A stretch of DNA of 64,000 nt, taken from NCBI RefSeq assembly GCF_011300685.1, contig NZ_CP049864.1:248001-312000 (forward strand). Reading direction: 5' to 3'. The notes beneath the pieces were generated by a model. It did no database searches, was not told the DNA's origin, and was given only the letters and a program-made list of their open reading frames with translations. The position numbers and the translations under genes were made by a program. This DNA is from Lysobacter sp. HDW10. Lineage in GTDB: Bacteria; Pseudomonadota; Gammaproteobacteria; Xanthomonadales; Xanthomonadaceae. Each line of letters opens with the position of its first letter. Position 1 is the stretch's first letter. Below, piece by piece: positions 48,957 through 59,744 of this stretch.

Positions 48957-49411
48957 GTGTGCTTGCCCGCTTGTGATTCCACGGAACGCCATTCAATCGC
49001 CGCTTGATCGAGCACGCCATTGATGAAGGTATGCCCGTGTTCGGCACCGAAACGCTTGGCAGTTTCAATCGCTTCATTGATGACCACGCGATACGGCACA
49101 TCAATGCGATGACGCATTTCATAGGCGGCGATACGCAAAACGGCGCGTTCGACACCGTCGACTTGTTCAATATCGCGGTCGAGATAGGTGTTCAGCGCTG
49201 CATCGAGCGTGCTTTGATGTTCGATCACGCCGCGCACCATATCTTCGAAATAGATCAGATCGGCTTGCTCGCGTGCTTGCTCATGCGCGAACTGCGCAAT
49301 GACCGTGCGCGCTTCACCACCCGACATCTGCCATGCATACAGGGCTTGCATTGCGCGGCGACGTGCGCGCGTACGGAGGACGGGGTCGACGCCATGCGGT
49401 GTACGGCTCAT
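48953..49411 (-). CDS. nusB: Transcription antitermination factor NusB
   Basis: A 152-residue all-helical protein. The [16 protein letters not shown] start, which contacts boxA RNA, and the C-terminal [17 protein letters not shown]…FINGVLD signature are intact. With NusE it recognises boxA in rRNA leaders. It overlaps ribH and thiL by 4 bases each. Confidence 0.95.
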   Translation of the reverse strand: MSRTPHGVDPVLRTRARRRAMQALYAWQMSGGEARTVIAQFAHEQAREQADLIYFEDMVRGVIEHQSTLDAALNTYLDRDIEQVDGVERAVLRIAAYEMRHRIDVPYRVVINEAIETAKRFGAEHGHTFINGVLDQAAIEWRSVESQAGKHT

Positions 49412-49875
49412 TGAAAACGCTCCAGCAAATTAGCCATCTCGAGGATAACGAACGCCGTTTCCTCACCTTTGTTACCGTGCGCACCGCCCGCGCGTGCCAT
49501 CGCATCTTCGAAGCGCTCGACTGCAAGCACGCCGTTCGCAACCGGCACGCCGGTTTCGATTTGAATTTGCATCAAGCCCTGGGAGGTGCCGTCAGCCACA
49601 TGCTCGTAGTGACGGGTATCACCGCGAATCACGCAACCGAGTGCCGCAATGCCCGAATACGTACCTGAGCGCGCCAACTGTGCGCAGACCAAGGGAATCT
49701 CCCAAGCGCCTGGCACACGAATGACATCGATCGCTTCCGGGGTGACGCCGTTGTCGGCCAGTGCGTTGCGCGCACCTTCGATCAGCGCTTCGGTGATCTT
49801 GGAATTCCAGCGGCTCGCAACAATGGCGAAGCGGGCATTCGCGCGGGCGCGCAGCTCGCCTTCAAACGTGGGCAT
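49408..49875 (-). CDS. ribH: 6,7-dimethyl-8-ribityllumazine synthase
   Basis: A 155-residue enzyme that joins the RibB product (dihydroxybutanone phosphate) to the pyrimidine, forming lumazine. The [24 protein letters not shown] (catalytic His region) and ANGVLAVE motifs are conserved. It is the penultimate step of riboflavin synthesis, next to ribBA and ribE. Confidence 0.96.
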   Translation of the reverse strand: MPTFEGELRARANARFAIVASRWNSKITEALIEGARNALADNGVTPEAIDVIRVPGAWEIPLVCAQLARSGTYSGIAALGCVIRGDTRHYEHVADGTSQGLMQIQIETGVPVANGVLAVERFEDAMARAGGAHGNKGEETAFVILEMANLLERFQ

Positions 49876-49901
49876 TTAGAACTCCTTGGTGACCGATCAT
49901 T

Positions 49902-51011
49902 TTACCCGTTCGCCACCGGGACGTTTTCAACGATCTCCAAACCGAAGCCCGCCATACCCACTTGCTTGCGTGCCGTACCCAAGACGCGCAGCTTGCCGTA
50001 ACCGAGATCGGCCAAAATTTGGCTGCCGGTGCCGTTTTGGCGCCAGCCGGCTGATGCAGGATGGCGCTTCTGGGTGTCCGGCAAGGGTTCTTGGCGCAGG
50101 CGGGCGAGCACCGTTTCGCTCGACTCAGCATCACCCAGTACGACCAGCGCACCATGACCGGCCTCAGCAATACGGTGCAGCGCGTCGAGACTCGGCACAC
50201 CGAAATCGCCGCGCAACCAATGCAAGGCATCGGCCAAGGTGTTGCGTGTATGCACGCGTACCAAACTCGGACGATCGCGTTCTGCGGTGCCTTTTTGCAG
50301 TGCGAAGTGCAACTGGTGATCTACGCGATCACGATAGACGTGCATGAGGAACTCACCGGCAGGTGTGTCGATCGGGCGCGATTCGATGCGCTCGACCGTG
50401 TGTTCGGTTTCCAAGCGGTAACGAATCAGCGCTTCGATTGAACCCATTTTCAAACCGTGCGTTTGCGCAAACACTTCCAGTTCCGGACGGCGCGCCATGG
50501 TGCCGTCGGCATTGAGGATTTCCACCAACACGCCGGCAGGTTCGAAGCCCGCCATCATCGCCAAGTCGCCCGCGGCTTCGGTGTGTCCGGCACGCGCCAA
50601 GACACCACCGGGCTGCGCTTGCAGGGGAAAAATGTGCCCGGGTTGCGACAAGTTTTGTGGTTTGGCATCTGGACGCACTGCCGTGCGAATCGTGTGCGCA
50701 CGGTCATAGGCACTGATGCCGGTCGTCACGCCTTCAGCGGCTTCGATGCTGACGGTGAAGTTGGTGTGGTGTTGTGAGGTGTTATCGCGCACCATCGGCG
50801 GCAGACCGAGTTGTTTGCAACGCTCGCGTGTCAGCGACAAGCACACCAAACCTCGTGCGTGCGTGACCATGAAGTTCACGTCGCTCGGCTTGACGAGCTC
50901 AGCCACCATGATCAGGTCGCCCTCGTTCTCGCGGTCTTCGTCATCGACGATGACGACCATGCGCCCTTGGCGAAGTTCTTCAAGCAGTTCGGGTACCGTC
51001 GCGAAACTCAT
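49902..51011 (-). CDS. ribB: Dihydroxybutanone-phosphate synthase RibB fused to a degenerate RibA-like domain
   Basis: A 369-residue two-domain protein. The N-terminal RibB domain (about residues 1-200) is complete: VDDEDRENEGDL acidic motif, ARGLVCLSLT and RAGHTEAAGDLAMMAG. It makes 3,4-dihydroxy-2-butanone 4-phosphate from ribulose 5-phosphate. The C-terminal part (about residues 205-369) aligns with GTP cyclohydrolase II but lacks the three zinc-binding cysteines: where RibA has H-S-E-C…CDC, this has RVHTRNTLADALHWLRGDFG. It is therefore probably not a cyclohydrolase, and an active RibA should exist elsewhere. Confidence 0.93.
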   Translation of the reverse strand: MSFATVPELLEELRQGRMVVIVDDEDRENEGDLIMVAELVKPSDVNFMVTHARGLVCLSLTRERCKQLGLPPMVRDNTSQHHTNFTVSIEAAEGVTTGISAYDRAHTIRTAVRPDAKPQNLSQPGHIFPLQAQPGGVLARAGHTEAAGDLAMMAGFEPAGVLVEILNADGTMARRPELEVFAQTHGLKMGSIEALIRYRLETEHTVERIESRPIDTPAGEFLMHVYRDRVDHQLHFALQKGTAERDRPSLVRVHTRNTLADALHWLRGDFGVPSLDALHRIAEAGHGALVVLGDAESSETVLARLRQEPLPDTQKRHPASAGWRQNGTGSQILADLGYGKLRVLGTARKQVGMAGFGLEIVENVPVANG

Positions 51012-51610
51012 GTTAATTCCTTATCCAGCAACAGACGCTCGACATAACGTGCGACGAGGTCGACTTCGATATTGACTGCGTCACCGACGCGCGTCGTCTT
51101 AAAAGCGGTGTGTTCGACCGTGTGTGGAATCAATGCAACTTCAAAACCCTGTGCATCGGCTTCATTGACAGTCAGGCTGACGCCATCCACACAGATTGAA
51201 CCCTTCTTTGCGATGTAACGCGTCAACGCCGAAGGCACTTCGAAACGCCAGCGCTGCGCGCGCGCATCATCGTCAATCTGCTTGACCGTGCCCATACCAT
51301 CGACGTGACCGCTGACCCAATGGCCGCCCAAACGATCGCTGGCACGCAGCGCACGTTCCAAATTCACCAGGCTTCCAACGGCCAGTGTCCCGAGCGTGGT
51401 GAGTGACAGCGTTTCGTTCGATGCATCGGCAGAGAAGGATTGCGCATCGAAGGCCACGACGGTCAAACACGTTCCGTTGACGGCGATGCTTTCACCCATC
51501 TCAACGACGTCAAAAGGCAGACTGCCCACCTCAATATGCAGGCGCACATCACCGCCCAGCGGTTCGACGCGTGCCACGCGGCCCACCCCTTGAATCAACC
51601 CAGTAAACAT
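51008..51610 (-). CDS. ribE: Riboflavin synthase alpha subunit
   Basis: A 200-residue enzyme with two homologous lumazine-binding barrels, starting MFTGLIQGVGRV and with internal repeats (MGESIAVNGTCLTV and KGSICVDGVSLTV). It dismutates two lumazines to riboflavin. It overlaps ribBA by 4 bases and ribD by one. Confidence 0.96.
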   Translation of the reverse strand: MFTGLIQGVGRVARVEPLGGDVRLHIEVGSLPFDVVEMGESIAVNGTCLTVVAFDAQSFSADASNETLSLTTLGTLAVGSLVNLERALRASDRLGGHWVSGHVDGMGTVKQIDDDARAQRWRFEVPSALTRYIAKKGSICVDGVSLTVNEADAQGFEVALIPHTVEHTAFKTTRVGDAVNIEVDLVARYVERLLLDKELT

Positions 51611-52716
51611 CAGGCGGCCACCTCGGGCTCTAAGACAATGCGTGTATCGACGCCAAACCGACGCGAATCGACGGGCTTGAAACGCATGCGTTCGGACATT
51701 TGTATAAGGCCGAGTCCATCAAACATCGGTCGTGCATCTTCGCCCATGATGACGGGCGCAACGTAGAGCAAAAGCTCATCGACCAAACCGTGTGCAAGGA
51801 AGCTACCGGTGAGCGTTGCGCCGGCTTCCAACTGCACTTCGTTGATGCCGCGCTCTGCCAACAGCGTGAGGACGCGGTTCAAATCAAGACGTGATTGAAT
51901 TTCAGGCACGGCGGCGATTTCAGCGGTGAAACCGCGCGGGACTTTAGTGGTTTCACCATGCACGTAAAGCGTCGGCGCATCGCCTTCGCGCACGCGACCA
52001 CGTGCAATGGTGGCCAGGCCCGGATCAAGCACAACGCGCAAAGGTGCGACAACGGCTTCACCTTCCGGCAAACGCACGGTCAGTTGCGGATCGTCTTTCA
52101 AGATGGTGCCGGCACCGGTGATGAGCGCACCACAGCGCGCGCGCCAACGATGCACGTCTTCACGTGATTCCGGACCGCTGATCCACTGTGATTCGCCGCT
52201 CGCCATGGCGGTTCGTCCATCCAAACTCACGGCCAACTTCACCCGAACCCAAGGACGGCCACGTGTCACGCGCGAAATAAACGCACGATTTAATTTCTGA
52301 GCCTGTGCTTCCATCAGCCCGCTTTGGACTTCGATGCCCGCGGCGCGCAGTTTCTCGAAGCCGGCGCCATCCACTTGCGGAAACGGATCGCGCATGGCCG
52401 CGACTACGCGCTTCACGCCCGCGGCAATCAAGGCGTCGGCACACGGTCCCGTCTTTCCCGTATGTGCACAGGGTTCGAGGGTGACGTAGACCGTCGCATC
52501 TTTCGCTGCATCGCCCGCAGCCTTTAAGGCAACGACCTCTGCGTGGGCGTCGCCCGCGCGCGCATGCCAGCCTTGGCCCACCACGAGTCCGCCTTTGGTG
52601 ATGACACAGCCCACCATGGGGTTGGGCTTGGCCGTGTAGGCGCCACGCTCTGCCAAACGCAGGGCGTTCGTCATCATCTGGTGGTCAAAAGCGCTGAATT
52701 CGCTCAATGGGTTCAC
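51610..52716 (-). CDS. ribD: Bifunctional riboflavin deaminase/reductase RibD
   Basis: About 368 residues. The N-terminal deaminase has the zinc motif HAEVVAL and EPCAHTGKTGPCADALI, and the C-terminal reductase (from about residue 150) has RPWVRVKLAVSLDGRTAM. It converts the RibA product in two steps. Start options are GTG 52716, TTG 52728 or an internal ATG at 52677; none has a strong ribosome binding site. No FMN riboswitch is recognisable in the 55 bases upstream. Confidence 0.93.
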   Translation of the reverse strand: MNPLSEFSAFDHQMMTNALRLAERGAYTAKPNPMVGCVITKGGLVVGQGWHARAGDAHAEVVALKAAGDAAKDATVYVTLEPCAHTGKTGPCADALIAAGVKRVVAAMRDPFPQVDGAGFEKLRAAGIEVQSGLMEAQAQKLNRAFISRVTRGRPWVRVKLAVSLDGRTAMASGESQWISGPESREDVHRWRARCGALITGAGTILKDDPQLTVRLPEGEAVVAPLRVVLDPGLATIARGRVREGDAPTLYVHGETTKVPRGFTAEIAAVPEIQSRLDLNRVLTLLAERGINEVQLEAGATLTGSFLAHGLVDELLLYVAPVIMGEDARPMFDGLGLIQMSERMRFKPVDSRRFGVDTRIVLEPEVAA

Positions 52717-52771
52717 ACAATGCGGCAAGGGAGCCGCCTATTTTCGCCGCAATCACGTATTCGTGCAGCGT

Positions 52772-53284
52772 TCAGCGATTTTTGCGCCCTGCATCTTTGA
52801 TTTCGAGCAGTTGCAGTTGCCCTTCTCCGGGCAGTTCGCGCTCCAGGCGGTCGAGTTCTTCGCGGAAGTCTGCGGCATCCTCGAACTTGCGATAGACCGA
52901 CGCGAACCGCACGAACGCGACGGGATCGAGCTTGCGCATCTGCGCCATCACGAACTCGCCCACACGACGCGACGGCAATTCACGCTCGGCCGTCATACGT
53001 AGGTCGTGCACGACACCGCGTACGGCCGCTTCGATTTGTTCTTCCGACACCGGGCGCTTATGCAGCGCGCGGTCAAAACTCAAACGCAGTTTGCGCGCGT
53101 CGAAATGCTCGCGACGACCATCGGTCTTGATGATCACGGGCAGTTTGAGTTCGATTGTTTCAAGCGTTGAGAAACGCTCGCCGCAGGCTTCGCATTCGCG
53201 ACGCCTGCGAATCGTCGCGCCATCGTCGCTGACACGCGAATCGATGACGCGGCTATCTGTGTGCTGGCAGAACGGGCAATGCAC
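52772..53284 (-). CDS. nrdR: Transcriptional repressor NrdR
   Basis: A 170-residue repressor of ribonucleotide reductase genes. The N-terminal zinc ribbon has CPFC and CEAC pairs, then an ATP-cone domain ([26 protein letters not shown]). It senses ATP and dATP. The start is GTG (reads MHCPFC). The C-terminal tail is some 15-20 residues longer than usual. It lies three bases after glyA, a common pairing in Gammaproteobacteria. Confidence 0.95.
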   Translation of the reverse strand: MHCPFCQHTDSRVIDSRVSDDGATIRRRRECEACGERFSTLETIELKLPVIIKTDGRREHFDARKLRLSFDRALHKRPVSEEQIEAAVRGVVHDLRMTAERELPSRRVGEFVMAQMRKLDPVAFVRFASVYRKFEDAADFREELDRLERELPGEGQLQLLEIKDAGRKNR

Positions 53285-53287
53285 GCG

Positions 53288-54541
<1,254 letters not shown>

Positions 54542-54616
54542 GGCAGCTCCGTAAGGGGTTGGGGGTGTGCATCAGAGAATCCCCATTGTAGGCGCGATGC
54601 CCGGCCCGATGGGCGC

Positions 54617-54646
54617 AAAAAAAAGCGCGCCCCGAAGGACGCGCTT
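54617..54646 (-). terminator. Rho-independent terminator after the RcnB-like gene
   Basis: On the minus strand the stem GCGCGTCC/GGGCGCGC with a TTCG tetraloop is followed by a run of eight T. It separates the RcnB-like gene from glyA. Confidence 0.88.
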
Positions 54647-54687
54647 GTTCTGTGCCGCGACTGACCCAGTCAATACGCAGCTAGACG

Positions 54688-55173
54688 TTACAGGCCGCGG
54701 GTCAGGATGTCGGCAATGACACCCGACACAATCGAGACCAGCATGTAGTGCCCCGTGTCATCGCGTACCCAACGGTAGCCACGACGCGGCTCGTACAAGC
54801 GGTAGCGATTGTAGTCGTTCGAGCCGACATAGACGACGCGGTCATAGCCGTACGAACGGTAGTCGCGACCCCGTGCCCACGATGGAGGACCGCGGCGACC
54901 ATTGTCCCAATGGCCATTGCCGTGATAGCGGCGGTTGCGGTCGTCATCACGAATCACAATCACGCGGCCATAGCGGTCACGGGTGTAGCGGCGATTGTCG
55001 TTGCGATCGCCGTAATAGCGATGATCCCGATCGCGGTCACGATCAACGTAGACCACTCGGTCGCCTCGACGATGCTTATTGCCACGGTCTTGATCGTGGT
55101 CTCTCGCCATGGCAGGCGCCGCGATATAAGCGGAGGCGGCAAGCGCGATAGCTGCGAGTTTGTAAGTTTTCAT
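54688..55173 (-). CDS. Secreted RcnB-family-like protein
   Basis: A 161-residue protein with a signal peptide (MKTYKLAAIALAASAYIAAPAMA). A long low-complexity stretch rich in Arg, Asp, Tyr and Gly (DRDRDRDHRYYGDRN…) follows, then a conserved C-terminal segment, YEPRRGYRWVRDDTGHYMLVSIVSGVIADIL. That end matches the RcnB domain, named for a periplasmic nickel/cobalt homeostasis protein; the metal role is unproven for such relatives. The start was set to the ATG at 55173, which leads the signal peptide. Confidence 0.78.
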   Translation of the reverse strand: MKTYKLAAIALAASAYIAAPAMARDHDQDRGNKHRRGDRVVYVDRDRDRDHRYYGDRNDNRRYTRDRYGRVIVIRDDDRNRRYHGNGHWDNGRRGPPSWARGRDYRSYGYDRVVYVGSNDYNRYRLYEPRRGYRWVRDDTGHYMLVSIVSGVIADILTRGL

Positions 55174-55286
55174 CGAAACACTCCTCAGAGGTGCGTTTTG
55201 CACGATCCCAATATGCGTTTCTGAAACTGAACAAGACTTGGATTCGTCATGAAACCTCGGCATTCGTTCACTTTTCATAAAACGGC

Positions 55287-55315
55287 GTAGGGTTGGCGGC
55301 TTGGGCCGCTATAAT
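55287..55315 (+). promoter_or_regulatory. Possible ettA promoter
   Basis: A perfect -10, TATAAT, lies at 55310-55315, about 62 bases before the ettA ATG. The -35 at 17-bp spacing is poor (GTAGGG at 55287). Confidence 0.5.
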
Positions 55316-55377
55316 TACGCATCCCTTTTAAAGCCTTCCGCCCCGCTGCGGAGGCTAGTTTTCGGCCCGGAGTCGCA

Positions 55378-57039
55378 ATGTCGCAATACATCTACACCAT
55401 GAACGGCGTGTCCAAAGTCGTTCCGCCCAAGCGCGAAATCATCAAGAACATTTCGCTGTCGTTCTTCCCGGGCGCGAAGATCGGTCTGCTGGGCTTGAAT
55501 GGCGCAGGCAAATCCACCGTGCTGAAGATCATGGCCGGCGTCGATACCGACTTTGTCGGTGAAGCGCGCCCGCAAGCCGGTATCAAAGTGGGCTACTTGC
55601 CGCAGGAACCGCAGATCGATCCGGAACAAACTGTGCGTGAAGCGGTGGAAGAAGGCGTCGGTGAAGTGCTGCAAGCGCAAGCGAAGTTGGATGAGGTCTA
55701 CGCGGCTTACGCCGAAGAAGGCGCTGATTTTGACGCGTTAGCGAAAGAACAAGAACGCCTGGAAGCCATCTTGGCCGCAGGCGATGCGCACACCTTGGAA
55801 AACCAATTGGAAGTCGCCGCAGACGCGCTGCGCTTGCCGCCGTGGGATGCCAAGGTCGGCAATCTCTCGGGTGGTGAAAAGCGTCGCGTCGCATTGTGCC
55901 GCTTGTTGCTGCAAAAGCCCGATATGTTGCTGCTCGACGAACCGACCAACCACTTGGACGCCGAGTCTGTGGAATGGCTTGAGCAATTCCTCGCGCGCTA
56001 CACCGGCACCGTGGTGGCGGTGACCCACGATCGCTACTTCCTCGACAACGCCGCGGAATGGATTCTTGAACTCGATCGCGGCCGCGGTATTCCGTGGAAG
56101 GGCAACTACACCGATTGGTTGGTGCAGAAAGACGAGCGTCTGAAGCAAGAAGACAATCAAGAAAAGGCACGCCAAAAAGCGATTCAAAAAGAACTTGAAT
56201 GGTCTCGCCAAAACGCGAAAGGCGGCCGTTCCAAAGGCAAGGCCCGTTTGGCGCGCATGGAAGAACTGCAATCGGTCGACTACCAAAAGCGCAACGAAAC
56301 CAATGAAATCTTCATTCCGCCGGGCGAACGCTTGGGGCAGAAGGTCATGGAGTTCAAGAACGTCACGAAGAAATTCGGCGATCGCTTGTTGATTGACGAC
56401 CTCTCATTCGTCGTACCGCAAGGCGCGATTGTGGGCATCATCGGCCCGAACGGCGCCGGTAAGTCGACCTTGTTCCGCATGATTACCGGTCAAGAAAAGC
56501 CGGATTCGGGCAGCATCGACATGGGCCCGACCGTGAATCTTGCCTACGTGGATCAAAGCCGCGACAAGCTCGAAGGCAACCACAACGTGTTCCAAGAAAT
56601 TTCGGGCGGTCTCGATATTCTCAATATCAACGGCACAGAAATTCAGTCACGCGCGTATATCGGTCGCTTCAACTTCAAGGGCCAAGACCAACAAAAGATG
56701 GTGGGTTCGCTGTCGGGTGGTGAGCGCGGTCGTTTGCATATGGCGAAGACGCTCTTGCAAGGCGGCAACGTGTTGCTGCTCGACGAACCGTCCAACGACT
56801 TGGATATCGAAACCTTGCGTGCACTTGAAGATGCCTTGCTGGAATTCCCCGGTAATGCTTTCGTGATTTCGCATGATCGCTGGTTCCTCGACCGCATTGC
56901 GACGCACATCTTGGCCTTCGAAGGCGATTCACACGTTGAGTTTTTCCAAGGCAACTATCGCGAATACGAGGACGATAAGAAGCGTCGCATGGGTGATGAC
57001 GCTGGCCCGAAGCGTTTGCGCTTCAAGGCACTGAAGTAA
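55378..57039 (+). CDS. ettA: Energy-dependent translational throttle protein EttA (ABC-F)
   Basis: A 553-residue ABC-F protein without membrane domains. Two ATPase units are present: Walker [10 protein letters not shown] (about residue 40) and GPNGAGKST (about residue 360), signatures [11 protein letters not shown] and [11 protein letters not shown], and Walker [12 protein letters not shown] and [11 protein letters not shown]. The linker between them carries the arm and P-site tRNA interaction motif. EttA binds the ribosomal E site and gates translation when ATP is low. pyrF follows after 11 bases. Confidence 0.96.
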   Translation: MSQYIYTMNGVSKVVPPKREIIKNISLSFFPGAKIGLLGLNGAGKSTVLKIMAGVDTDFVGEARPQAGIKVGYLPQEPQIDPEQTVREAVEEGVGEVLQAQAKLDEVYAAYAEEGADFDALAKEQERLEAILAAGDAHTLENQLEVAADALRLPPWDAKVGNLSGGEKRRVALCRLLLQKPDMLLLDEPTNHLDAESVEWLEQFLARYTGTVVAVTHDRYFLDNAAEWILELDRGRGIPWKGNYTDWLVQKDERLKQEDNQEKARQKAIQKELEWSRQNAKGGRSKGKARLARMEELQSVDYQKRNETNEIFIPPGERLGQKVMEFKNVTKKFGDRLLIDDLSFVVPQGAIVGIIGPNGAGKSTLFRMITGQEKPDSGSIDMGPTVNLAYVDQSRDKLEGNHNVFQEISGGLDILNINGTEIQSRAYIGRFNFKGQDQQKMVGSLSGGERGRLHMAKTLLQGGNVLLLDEPSNDLDIETLRALEDALLEFPGNAFVISHDRWFLDRIATHILAFEGDSHVEFFQGNYREYEDDKKRRMGDDAGPKRLRFKALK

Positions 57040-57050
57040 CAGGCGGCGCT

Positions 57051-57869
57051 ATGTCGAACTTCATCGGGAAACTTCGGAATCGCTGGCAAGACGCCAATAC
57101 GCTGTTATGCGTGGGTCTGGATCCTGACCCTGCGAAGTTCCCTGATGCATTTGTTTCGGACGACGATGCGCTGTTCAATTTTTGTGCCGCCATCGTCGAT
57201 GCCACTGCGGAATTTGCCTGTGCATTCAAGCCGCAAATCGCCTACTTCGCTGCACACAATGGCGGCGAAGCGGCACTTCAACGCTTGATCGCGCACATCA
57301 ACGCGAATCACCCCGATATACCGGTGGTGTTGGATGCGAAGCGCGGTGATATCGGTTCGACCGCGGAGCAATATGTCGTGGAAGCGTTTGATCGCTTCGG
57401 TGCAGACGCCGTCACTTTGAACCCGTATATGGGTCGCGATTCCGCAGCACCGTTCTTGGCGCGCAATGACCGGGGCTGTGTCTTCCTCTGTCACACCTCG
57501 AACCCAGGCGCCTGTGACTTTCAAGAACTGTTGATTGATGGTGCGCCGTTGTACACGCATGTTGCGCGAACGATTGCCAATGAATGGAATGCGGATGGCA
57601 ATTGCGCGCTGGTGGTGGGTGCCACCTTCCCGGAAGAACTCAATATCATCCGTGGCCTCGTGGGCGACATGCCGTTGTTGATTCCCGGCATCGGCGCACA
57701 AGGCGGCGACGTCGCCGCGACCGTGGCCAATGGCAAAACGGCTGACGGCACGGGTTTGATGATCAACTCATCGCGCGGGATTTTGTATGCGTCGATGGGC
57801 CCTGATTTCGCGGAAGCCGCGGCGCAGGCTGCGCGCGCGTTGCGTGACGAAATCAATCAATTTCGTTGA
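57051..57869 (+). CDS. pyrF: Orotidine 5'-phosphate decarboxylase (type 2)
   Basis: A 272-residue TIM-barrel enzyme that makes UMP from OMP. The [11 protein letters not shown] start and the catalytic [17 protein letters not shown] loop (Lys and Asp pairs) identify the longer type-2 subfamily. It is probably co-transcribed with ettA. Confidence 0.94.
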   Translation: MSNFIGKLRNRWQDANTLLCVGLDPDPAKFPDAFVSDDDALFNFCAAIVDATAEFACAFKPQIAYFAAHNGGEAALQRLIAHINANHPDIPVVLDAKRGDIGSTAEQYVVEAFDRFGADAVTLNPYMGRDSAAPFLARNDRGCVFLCHTSNPGACDFQELLIDGAPLYTHVARTIANEWNADGNCALVVGATFPEELNIIRGLVGDMPLLIPGIGAQGGDVAATVANGKTADGTGLMINSSRGILYASMGPDFAEAAAQAARALRDEINQFR

Positions 57870-58241
57870 AACATTTCTGAGTACCGCGGCATGCTAAGTC
57901 GGTGCATTAGTTTTCGGCGCAGAATCCGTAAGGCGCGCGGAAACGAAGCTGCGACCTTTCAAAGAAAAGCAGCGAGAAAAACCAGAAATATCCTACATCG
58001 AAGCGAGCGATGCGCAGCTTACGATTGAAATCGCCTTGTAATCATTTGCCATTTCACTGATTAATGTTGTCCCAGGCTGCAGTGGGCGGATTTTGTTCAT
58101 TGCGCGCATACGGGCCTCGCAACGCCAAGAGTTTGTTGCCGTTGAGCATAAATGTCTTGATTTGTTACATGAAATTCAAGCGCGATTAGATGTCTCCCTG
58201 ACCCCGGTGATGGGTCTTTTGTCAGAAGATAAGGAAGCGTT
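57870..58241. other. Long leader region before the orphan precursor
   Basis: These 372 bases hold no gene I can support. They contain AAATATCCTACATC near 57988, whose TCCTACAT resembles the end of the shared motif at 16676 and 18056, but the rest does not match. AAGGAAG, just before the ATG at 58242, is a good ribosome binding site. Confidence 0.4.
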
Positions 58242-58484
58242 ATGCGCGAGCTTACAGAGTGTGATTTGTCACAAGTAGACGGCGGCAAAATAAATGTTGA
58301 AATGATTGGGGTTGGCCTTGGTGCCATTGCTCTTGGGATTGCTATTATCGGAACCGGCGGGCTCGCCGCAGTTCCGTTAGGCGTTATGGGCGCTGCTACG
58401 CTAGGCGAGGTCACCTTAGCAACAGCCGGCATGGCTGCTGCTGCAGGTGGTGGCGCCATGGTTGGTTCCGGTATCGCGAACTAG
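58242..58484 (+). CDS. Orphan putative microcin/bacteriocin precursor with double-glycine leader
   Basis: An 80-residue precursor. The leader MRELTECDLSQVDGG has 15 residues, like those at 16801, 17034 and 18162, and differs little from the 17034 leader (MREL at the start, VDGGKI around the cleavage site). The mature part (65 residues) is Gly/Ala/Val-rich and membrane-active in character (GVGLGAIALGIAIIGTGG…). No exporter is near; the C39 ABC transporter 36-38 kb away could serve it. It is followed by a strong terminator and a small membrane protein. Confidence 0.7.
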   Translation: MRELTECDLSQVDGGKINVEMIGVGLGAIALGIAIIGTGGLAAVPLGVMGAATLGEVTLATAGMAAAAGGGAMVGSGIAN

Positions 58485-58490
58485 AATTAA

Positions 58491-58536
58491 ACGTGCCCGC
58501 CGGTGAAAAGCGGACTGGCGGGCGCGTTCATTTTTC
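58491..58536 (+). terminator. Rho-independent terminator after the orphan precursor
   Basis: An 11-bp stem (ACGTGCCCGCC with GGCGGGCGCGT, one G-T pair; 58491-58501 and 58517-58527) is followed by TCATTTTTCC. It lies between the precursor and the next gene, which would set a high precursor-to-downstream transcript ratio. Confidence 0.8.
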
Positions 58537-58554
58537 CTCACTTCGGAGATTGAC

Positions 58555-58797
58555 ATGAGATTCGATCTTGTAGTCGGTATTGCCTCTGTCGTTGTTTTCA
58601 TTTGCGTTCTGGCGGCCATCCGGACTTCTTTTCCCAAGCCACGCAGCCCGGAAAATCTGCCGCACGCATCAGATGAAGTGATCGCACTTGCAAAAAGTGG
58701 CAAGAAAGTTGCTGCAATCAAGCTTTACAGAAAGCACACAAAAGCGACGCTTCTCGAAGCTTCGACTGTGATAGACAAAGTCTCATCACCCCTGTAG
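58555..58797 (+). CDS. Small membrane protein with ribosomal L7/L12-like C-terminal domain
   Basis: An 80-residue protein with CGGAG before its ATG. One membrane helix (about residues 5-23) is followed by a short linker and a domain with the L7/L12 C-terminal pattern (VIALAKSGKKVAAIKLYRKHTKATLLEASTVIDKV). Small membrane-bound proteins of this kind are known in bacteria but their role is unclear. It follows a bacteriocin-like gene and its terminator, so an immunity role is possible, but the family resemblance also allows an unrelated function. Confidence 0.65.
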   Translation: MRFDLVVGIASVVVFICVLAAIRTSFPKPRSPENLPHASDEVIALAKSGKKVAAIKLYRKHTKATLLEASTVIDKVSSPL

Positions 58798-58910
58798 GCA
58801 TCGCAGCGGAGTAACTCTCAGGTCGTCAGAGCGCCCGTACAGCCGAGCGCGCAAGTTCCGCAATCGATGCGGGCGCCTTCCAGGGACATCCGGCCCCTAC
58901 CTCAGGCTGA

Positions 58911-59744
58911 TCAGTTCTTGACTGCGATCCGCACACTGACCCATGCGAACCGGGACCAAATCAAAGCAAACACCGCACAGTTCGTGAGCACATTCTGGCG
59001 CGCCAAATCGAACTTGCGATAGTAGCGCCACAGCCCCCGATGCTTGTGCCATTCGACAAACCACGGCCGAGAGCGAGAGGACACACCGCGCACATGATGT
59101 ACGCGCACTTCGTTGGCGATGACCACTTCGAAGCCCGCTTCGCCGATGCGTCGACACAAATCCAGATCTTCCACGTGCAGACGGTAGTCGGTATCAAAAC
59201 CGTTGACCGCGTTGAACGTCGTGCGTGGCATGACCATCAGTGCACCTGACACCGCTTCGACGCGTTGTAAGGGTGCCTCACTCCGTGGCACCGATAGATC
59301 TCTTAATGCCGAGTGGCGCAGCATGCCTGCCAAATCGAGCGCGCGCCGTCGCGCCGCCGGGTCTTCTTGTCCCTTGTCGTCGACGAGTACGGCACCGACC
59401 AACCCACCCGCAGTTTGCGCAGAGGCCTCTACCAGTCGAGCCAAGCTGTCGGGCTCAACAATGAGATCTGGATTCACAAACGCGAGCCAAAGGGCACTCG
59501 ACGCACTGGCACCTTGATTGCATGCCGTTGCGAATCCTGGATTGTCCGGATTGGCAATGAATCGAATGCGCGGATCGCGCGCAGAGAAAGATTGCACGAC
59601 ATCCATCGTGCCGTCGTCCGAACCGTTGTCGACAACTCGGATTTCCGCCACATTTGTCGATGCTTTCAGTGCCTGGATGCAGAGGGCAATCGTTTCCGCA
59701 CTTCGGTAGGTGACAACGATCGCGGCGATGCCATTGGCACTCAT
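58911..59744 (-). CDS. Glycosyltransferase family 2 (rhamnosyltransferase-like)
   Basis: A 277-residue GT-A protein: IAAIVVTYRSAETIALCI at the start, VVDNGSDDGTMDVV, WLAFVNPDLIVEPDSL and the downstream HVEDLDLCRRIGEAGF. This set is typical of WbbL-like rhamnosyltransferases, although the sugar is unproven. The start at 59744 overlaps the upstream gene by 4 bases; the frame to 59960 was rejected because its extra 72 residues have no fold features. Confidence 0.83.
   Translation of the reverse strand: MSANGIAAIVVTYRSAETIALCIQALKASTNVAEIRVVDNGSDDGTMDVVQSFSARDPRIRFIANPDNPGFATACNQGASASSALWLAFVNPDLIVEPDSLARLVEASAQTAGGLVGAVLVDDKGQEDPAARRRALDLAGMLRHSALRDLSVPRSEAPLQRVEAVSGALMVMPRTTFNAVNGFDTDYRLHVEDLDLCRRIGEAGFEVVIANEVRVHHVRGVSSRSRPWFVEWHKHRGLWRYYRKFDLARQNVLTNCAVFALIWSRFAWVSVRIAVKN

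Noticed and set aside
52717-52771. An FMN riboswitch before ribD
   Set aside because: The gap is only 55 bases and shows none of the conserved FMN aptamer segments; the genes follow glyA-nrdR as an operon.
58093-58278. A 61-codon plus-strand frame before the orphan precursor
   Set aside because: It overlaps the well-supported precursor start in another frame and lacks a ribosome binding site.
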